A DNA stretch of 8,204 nucleotides from an uncultured Opitutia bacterium (lineage in GTDB: Bacteria; Verrucomicrobiota; Verrucomicrobiia; Opitutales; UBA953). This document shows, one piece after another, positions 4,367 through 8,204 of this stretch (position 1 is its first letter; each line of letters starts with the position of its first letter). Both the position numbers and the translations under genes were made by a program. A model generated the notes under the pieces. That model had not been told where the DNA came from. It saw nothing but the letters and a program-made list of their open reading frames with translations, and did no database searches. Location: assembly GCA_903882335.1 (NCBI GenBank), contig CAIRWP010000283.1, positions 1-8,204 on the forward strand, written 5' to 3'.

Positions 4367-7282
4367 TTATTTAAGAGTCTGGAGGAACGCCTTCACGTCC
4401 TCGAGTTCCTGCGGCTTGAGGATCAAGCCCATCGGCGGCATCGGCGAGACGCCGAGTTTCTCGAAGCCCTTCGCGAGCACCTTGTTGGGCTCCAGCAGGG
4501 ACTCGCTGATGTAGGCGGACGTGGCGCGCGTGGCGAGGCCGTCCAAGGCCGGGCCGATGGCACTCCCCTTCCCCTTCACCATGTGGCAGTTCACGCAGCC
4601 CGCGACCGGGTGCTTCCAGAAGATCTCCTCGCCACGCTTGGCGTCACCGGCCACGAGGGCCGTCTCGCCCGCCACGGTGAGTTCGCCGAGCCTCACGTCG
4701 TCGAACAGGATGTCGCCTTTGCCGACGTGCAGGAGGTTGATGGAGGCCTTCGGACGCTTGCCGGAGTTGAACACCACCTCGACCTCGGTCCAATCCGCGT
4801 CGCGGGTCACCGTGCTGGTCTCCGCGCGACCGATGTGGTCATTGAGGCTGGCCTTACCGCGGAACGCGTGGGTCTTGATCCAGGCGCTCAGGCGATACTC
4901 GGTGTCCGGCTTGAGGGCGACGTCGGCGAAGAAACTCGTGTCGCCATTGTCGCGGGTGATGCCGCGCAGGGCGGCCTTCCCGGAGCGGACGAGCTTGGGG
5001 TCGGTCACGACCTCCCAGCGGACGTCCTTGTTGCCGGGCGGGTTGCCGTAGTCGCGGCGCTTCCAGCCGACCGGCAGCTTGGCCGCGACTTCCTCGAAGC
5101 CGGGGTTGGGCAGGAGGTTCGGGCCTTCGACGTAGACCTGGGTCTGGTGCTTCTTGGCAAGTAGCTTGGAGGCTTCCTTCAGCCACTCGTCGGCCTGGAC
5201 GGCTGGATCGCCGGCGAGACCGCGGACCAAGGTCTGGATCTCCGGGGCGGTCGGGAACTCGAGCAACTTCACCAGCGCGGCGAGGCGGGTGGCCGGATCC
5301 TTGTCGGCGACGACGCCGGAACCGAAGAAGCGCTTCTGCGCGGCGGCGTCGACGCCGAGGGCGCGGATGGCGTTGCGACGCAGCGGGGCGGACGCGGCGA
5401 GCAAGGCTTTCTGATGCGTCTCGTCGTCGAGGGCGCCGAGGCCCTGGAGCGCCCAGAGCGCATGGATCGCGCCCACGCCGTCGGACTTCTCCGTGAGGAG
5501 CTGGAGCAAGGCGGGCACGGCGGCCGTCACCTTGCCCTCGACCAGCAGACGCTGGGCCTGCAGGCGACCGTACTGGGTCGGGCCGGACAGGCCGGCCACC
5601 AGGTCGGCGGGAGCGGTGCCCTGCCCGACGGCCTTGGCGCCGGCCGGGGCGTCGGCGGCGACGAGGCGGTAGATGCGGCCACGGGCGTGGTCGCGGAGCG
5701 GGTTCTCGTGCGCGCCGCCGCCGCCGGTCGTGCCCTTGAAGCCGCCCCGATCGACGCTCGGCGTCGGGTTATGCTGGATGATGAAGTTCTGGAAGTCGGC
5801 GAACCAGATTGCGCCGTCGGGGCCGACCGCCGAGTAGACCGGCGACATCCACTCATCCGAGGACGCCACCAGGTTGAAGGCGTCCTTGGCGACGAAGCCG
5901 GCGCCCTGCGCCTGGACGTCCATGAGCGCGATCAGCTTCATGGTCGGCTCGCAGACCATGGCCTTACCCTGGTAGCGGGCCGGGAGCGCGGACGAGTAGA
6001 TGAAGTTGGAACCCGCGGCGGCGGTGTAGCCGCCCATCACGTCGACCTGCCGGAAGTTCGGGGTGATGGTGTGCGCCTGCTCGACCGCGTTGATCTTCTT
6101 GGCCGTCATCGCGCGCGGCCCCTTCGGCACGAGATGCTGGGGAATGCCGCCGAAGAAGATCGGGGCGCCGTTGGCGGTGCCGCCGAACTCGTCGCCCACG
6201 TCGTTGTCGGACTGGGCCCAGGTATTGTTGCTGAACTGGTGGAGGAACTGCAGGGCCTTGCCGTCGGCCGTGAAACGGAAGGAACCCATCGCGAAGTTCA
6301 GCTTCTGCCCGCCGACCTCGCCGGCGAAGCCGCTGTAGCCGACGGCCCCGCGGAGCCAGTTGTCGTAGCCGTAGGAAAGGTTGCTGGTCTGGGCATGGGT
6401 GTCGCGGATGCCCCAGCCCGTCATGATGACCTCGCGGACGTCGGCCTTATCGTCGCCGTCGGTATCCTTGAGGAAGACGAACGTCGGCGCCTGGCAGACG
6501 ATGACGCCGCCGTTGGCGAAGACGATGCCAGTGGGAATGTTCAGCCGGTCGGCGAAGACGGTGAACTTGTCGGCCTTGCCGTCGCCGTCGGTGTCCTCGC
6601 AGATCTTGATGCGGTCCTGGCCCTGCTGGTCGTTGACCACGCCGTGCGGGTAGTCCGCGGTCTCGAGGACCCAGAGGCGGCCGCGGGCATCCCAGGCGAA
6701 GGAGATCGGTTTCATGATGTCAGGCTCGGCGGCGAACAACACGAGCTTGAGGTCGGCTGGAACCTGGGTGCGCTCCATGCTGCCCTTGACGGTAAAAGGC
6801 TTCTGGAGCGTCAGGGTTTTCGGGCGCCTCTCGTAGTTGGCGACCCACGGGCTCTCCTCGCGCACCTCAGGCTCGCGCTGCTCGGCGTACTTGCGCCAGT
6901 CGGCGACGCGGGCGGGGTTGAGGCGGGCGGACAGTTCCTTGGCGAAGGCGGCGGGGTCCACCGCCTCCTTGGCGACGAAGACCTCAACGGTGGCGCCGGA
7001 GGGCAGCTTCACCGAGGTATTCAGCGCCGGCGAACCATCGGCGCGCGGGCGGACGAGCAACGCGTCGTAACGCTCGAGCGTCGCGGCCGCGGGCGTCTCG
7101 CCGCTGGCGTAGTCGAACCAGATCGCGTCGCGACCCAGCGCGGCCATGAGCGGGTGCAGGTGGCCCTTGGCCGTCTGCTCGACGCCGGCGGCGTCGAGGT
7201 AGAGGACGCGGACGGGACCGGTGGCGGCGGGAGCGGCCGCGGCGAGGAACGCGAGGCAGACGGAAGCGAACAGGGTGCGCAT
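4367..7282 (-). CDS. PVC-type secreted heme-binding CxxCH protein: dehydrogenase-like propeller, HEAT, carbohydrate-binding-like domain, cytochrome c
   Basis: This 971-residue protein has the layout of the large PVC families known as 'membrane-bound dehydrogenase' and 'CxxCH heme-binding' domain proteins. A signal peptide covers about 1-20 (cleavage probably after AAPAA or AAT), so it acts outside the cytoplasm. Residues 24-80 look like a shortened ThuA-like fold. Residues 165-540 form a glucose/sorbosone-dehydrogenase-like beta-propeller with two acidic motifs, DTDGDGKAD (230-238) and DTDGDDKAD (273-281), that may bind calcium. Helical HEAT-like repeats cover about 560-711. A jelly-roll resembling CBM4/9 domains follows (721-869, starting NLLPNPGFE). 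The C-terminal cytochrome c has C896, C899 and H900 in CVNCH, a LLEPNK motif and a likely distal Met in MPPM (948-951). Probable role: electron-linked oxidation or binding of a sugar-like compound; the true substrate is unknown. An in-frame ATG at 7399 would bury the signal peptide, so 7282 is chosen. Confidence 0.9.
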   Translation of the reverse strand: MRTLFASVCLAFLAAAAPAATGPVRVLYLDAAGVEQTAKGHLHPLMAALGRDAIWFDYASGETPAAATLERYDALLVRPRADGSPALNTSVKLPSGATVEVFVAKEAVDPAAFAKELSARLNPARVADWRKYAEQREPEVREESPWVANYERRPKTLTLQKPFTVKGSMERTQVPADLKLVLFAAEPDIMKPISFAWDARGRLWVLETADYPHGVVNDQQGQDRIKICEDTDGDGKADKFTVFADRLNIPTGIVFANGGVIVCQAPTFVFLKDTDGDDKADVREVIMTGWGIRDTHAQTSNLSYGYDNWLRGAVGYSGFAGEVGGQKLNFAMGSFRFTADGKALQFLHQFSNNTWAQSDNDVGDEFGGTANGAPIFFGGIPQHLVPKGPRAMTAKKINAVEQAHTITPNFRQVDVMGGYTAAAGSNFIYSSALPARYQGKAMVCEPTMKLIALMDVQAQGAGFVAKDAFNLVASSDEWMSPVYSAVGPDGAIWFADFQNFIIQHNPTPSVDRGGFKGTTGGGGAHENPLRDHARGRIYRLVAADAPAGAKAVGQGTAPADLVAGLSGPTQYGRLQAQRLLVEGKVTAAVPALLQLLTEKSDGVGAIHALWALQGLGALDDETHQKALLAASAPLRRNAIRALGVDAAAQKRFFGSGVVADKDPATRLAALVKLLEFPTAPEIQTLVRGLAGDPAVQADEWLKEASKLLAKKHQTQVYVEGPNLLPNPGFEEVAAKLPVGWKRRDYGNPPGNKDVRWEVVTDPKLVRSGKAALRGITRDNGDTSFFADVALKPDTEYRLSAWIKTHAFRGKASLNDHIGRAETSTVTRDADWTEVEVVFNSGKRPKASINLLHVGKGDILFDDVRLGELTVAGETALVAGDAKRGEEIFWKHPVAGCVNCHMVKGKGSAIGPALDGLATRATSAYISESLLEPNKVLAKGFEKLGVSPMPPMGLILKPQELEDVKAFLQTLK

Positions 7283-7301
7283 GAGCGGGGTGATACGGGT
7301 A

Positions 7302-7315
7302 AACAACCGTTTGTT
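7302..7315. repeat. Short inverted repeat in the leader of the heme protein gene
   Basis: AACAA (7302-7306) and TTGTT (7311-7315) form a 5-base inverted repeat separated by four bases, 20-33 bases upstream of the start codon. It sits in a local AT-rich patch and could be an operator or a small leader hairpin, but it is short enough to be chance. Confidence 0.25.
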
Positions 7316-7382
7316 CCGCCGAGGGCAACCCGGAGCCGCTCGCCTCGGGGCGTTTACACCCAACGAGGCCCTCTTTGTCGTA

Positions 7383-7409
7383 AAAATACCGAAGAACACC
7401 GGTCACCAA
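7383..7409 (-). promoter_or_regulatory. Candidate promoter for the heme protein operon
   Basis: On the minus strand, TTGGTG (7409-7404) and TATTTT (7388-7383) are spaced by 15 bases, just downstream of the groEL terminator and about 100 bases before the start codon. The boxes match only partly and the spacing is short. A promoter is expected here because the groEL terminator should stop read-through. Confidence 0.25.
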
Positions 7410-7413
7410 GCAC

Positions 7414-7441
7414 AAAAAAACGGCGCCCAACTGGGCGCCGT
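7414..7441 (-). terminator. Intrinsic terminator of groEL
   Basis: Read on the minus strand, ACGGCGCCC pairs with GGGCGCCGT over nine base pairs around AGTT, and seven T residues follow (the A-run 7414-7420 on the plus strand; the first of these is the last base of the stem). It lies 25 bases past the groEL stop codon. This is a textbook rho-independent terminator and separates groEL from the heme protein gene. Confidence 0.93.
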
Positions 7442-7466
7442 GTTCCGGGAGCGATCGCTCGCGACC

Positions 7467-8204
7467 TCAGTGGTCGTGGTGGTCGCCGCCCGCCGCCGGC
7501 TTGTTATCCTCCGGCATGTCGGTGATGAGGCACTCGGTCGTGAGCAACAGGCCAGCCACGGAGGCGGCGTTGATGATCGCGGTCCGGGTGACCTTGGTCG
7601 GGTCGACGACACCGGCCTTGATGAGGTCTTCGTAAGCGCCCGTCGCCACGTTGTAACCCTCGGCACCCTTGTGCTTGAGCATCACTTCCTGGACGATGAG
7701 GGAACCTTCGACGCCGGCATTGAAGCAGAGGGTGCGGAGCGGCTCTTCGATCGCCTTGCGGACGATCTGCGCGCCGATTTTTTCGTCACCGACGAGGGAG
7801 TTGATGACGGCGTCAATGGCCTTGACGGTGCGCAGGAGCGCGACGCCGCCGCCCGGGACGATGCCTTCTTCGACGGCCGCACGGGTGGCGTGCAGGGCGT
7901 CGTCGACGCGGTCCTTCTTCTCCTTGAGCTCGGTCTCGGTCGCAGCCCCGACATGGATGACGGCGACGCCGCCGGCCAGCTTGGCGAGGCGTTCCTGGAG
8001 CTTCTCCTTATCGTAGTCGGAGGTGGTCTCGTCGATCTGGCGACGGATGAGCTTCACGCGGCCCTGGATGTCGGCGGACTTGCCGGCGCCCTGGATGATC
8101 GTAGTGTTCTCCTTGTCGGCGACGACGCGCTTGGCGCGTCCGAGGTCGGCCACCTTGACGGACTCGAGCTTGATGCCGAGGTCATCGGTGACGAAGCGGC
8201 CACC
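7467..8204 (-). CDS. groEL: Chaperonin GroEL (60 kDa), C-terminal part; N-terminus outside window
   Basis: GroEL forms a double heptameric ring in the cytoplasm that folds proteins with ATP and the GroES lid. The 245 visible residues correspond to about residue 297 to the end of E. coli GroEL: the last part of the apical domain (GGRFVTDDLGIKLE), then the intermediate and equatorial domains. Conserved elements include DLGRAKRVV, RLAKLAGGVAVI (72-83), the catalytic-loop aspartate D102 in VDDALHATRAAVEEG (Asp398 equivalent), PGGG (117-120), the stretch GYNVATGAYEDLI and the near-terminal DPTKVTR and TTEC. The reading frame is open across the right edge; a GTG at 8153 is an internal valine codon, not a start. 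The tail after ITDMPE is short and ends GGDHHDH instead of the usual Gly-Gly-Met repeats. Its regulation cannot be judged because the promoter lies outside; an intrinsic terminator follows. Confidence 0.98.
   Translation of the reverse strand, partial: GGRFVTDDLGIKLESVKVADLGRAKRVVADKENTTIIQGAGKSADIQGRVKLIRRQIDETTSDYDKEKLQERLAKLAGGVAVIHVGAATETELKEKKDRVDDALHATRAAVEEGIVPGGGVALLRTVKAIDAVINSLVGDEKIGAQIVRKAIEEPLRTLCFNAGVEGSLIVQEVMLKHKGAEGYNVATGAYEDLIKAGVVDPTKVTRTAIINAASVAGLLLTTECLITDMPEDNKPAAGGDHHDH

Noticed and set aside
7283..7399. A 39-residue N-terminal extension of the heme protein
   Set aside because: It would put an arginine-rich stretch in front of a normal signal peptide, which would block the usual export mode.
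7449..7460. The perfect palindrome GAGCGATCGCTC just after the groEL stop codon
   Set aside because: It contains GCGATCGC, which recalls the cyanobacterial HIP1 element, but a single copy in a GC-rich genome is not evidence of that, and the true terminator is the adjacent hairpin at 7414-7441.
5414..7525. A 703-codon open frame on the plus strand, opposite the heme protein gene
   Set aside because: Its translation is low-complexity and rich in Arg, Gly, Val, Asp and Leu with no recognisable domain, as expected for the antisense of a GC-biased gene. The minus-strand frame has a signal peptide, propeller and heme motif.
1..8204. A search by eye for CRISPR repeats, transposase genes, toxin-antitoxin pairs, integrase or prophage genes
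   Set aside because: No spaced direct repeats, transposase or integrase motifs, or small two-gene cassettes were found; the window is filled by the genes listed.

Overview
The window looks like ordinary chromosome from a high-GC bacterium of the Planctomycetes-Verrucomicrobia-Chlamydiae group, most likely Verrucomicrobiota (possibly Opitutae-like). The strongest pointer is a 971-residue secreted protein with the module order of the large PVC-specific 'heme-binding CxxCH' family. This family combines a sorbosone-dehydrogenase-like propeller, HEAT-like helices and a C-terminal cytochrome c, and is common in planctomycetes and verrucomicrobia and rare elsewhere. The placement is an inference from one protein family plus base composition; no 16S rRNA gene is present.

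Layout from left to right, with all protein genes on the minus strand: (1) 1-996, a divergent thymidine/pyrimidine-nucleoside phosphorylase (DeoA-like), cut by the left edge; (2) 997-1188, a spacer with a long inverted repeat and an AT-rich promoter-like patch; (3) 1189-2277, ribD, and 2280-3467, a RhlE-type DEAD-box RNA helicase, two nucleotides apart and probably one transcript with the helicase first; (4) 3468-3642, a spacer holding the pyrimidine-rich helicase leader and a promoter facing the other way; (5) 3643-3719, tRNA-His(GTG) on the plus strand, followed by a strong hairpin; (6) 3811-4305, a small single-pass membrane protein of unknown function; (7) 4367-7282, the PVC-type heme protein; (8) 7467-8204, the C-terminal half of groEL, cut by the right edge and ended by a textbook intrinsic terminator.

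Most genes are housekeeping: nucleoside salvage, riboflavin synthesis, RNA remodelling, histidine decoding and protein folding. The accessory part is the pair at 3811-7282. The heme protein is exported and probably carries out electron-linked oxidation or binding of a sugar-like substrate outside the cytoplasm. The small membrane protein lies 61 bases downstream, probably on the same transcript, and may be a partner, but nothing in its sequence proves this.

I do not see a defence system, CRISPR array, mobile element, phage or biosynthetic cluster. The best leads are the degenerate active-site signature of the phosphorylase, altered reductase motifs in RibD, the unknown membrane protein beside the heme protein, and the absence of recognisable Shine-Dalgarno sequences at all five visible starts.
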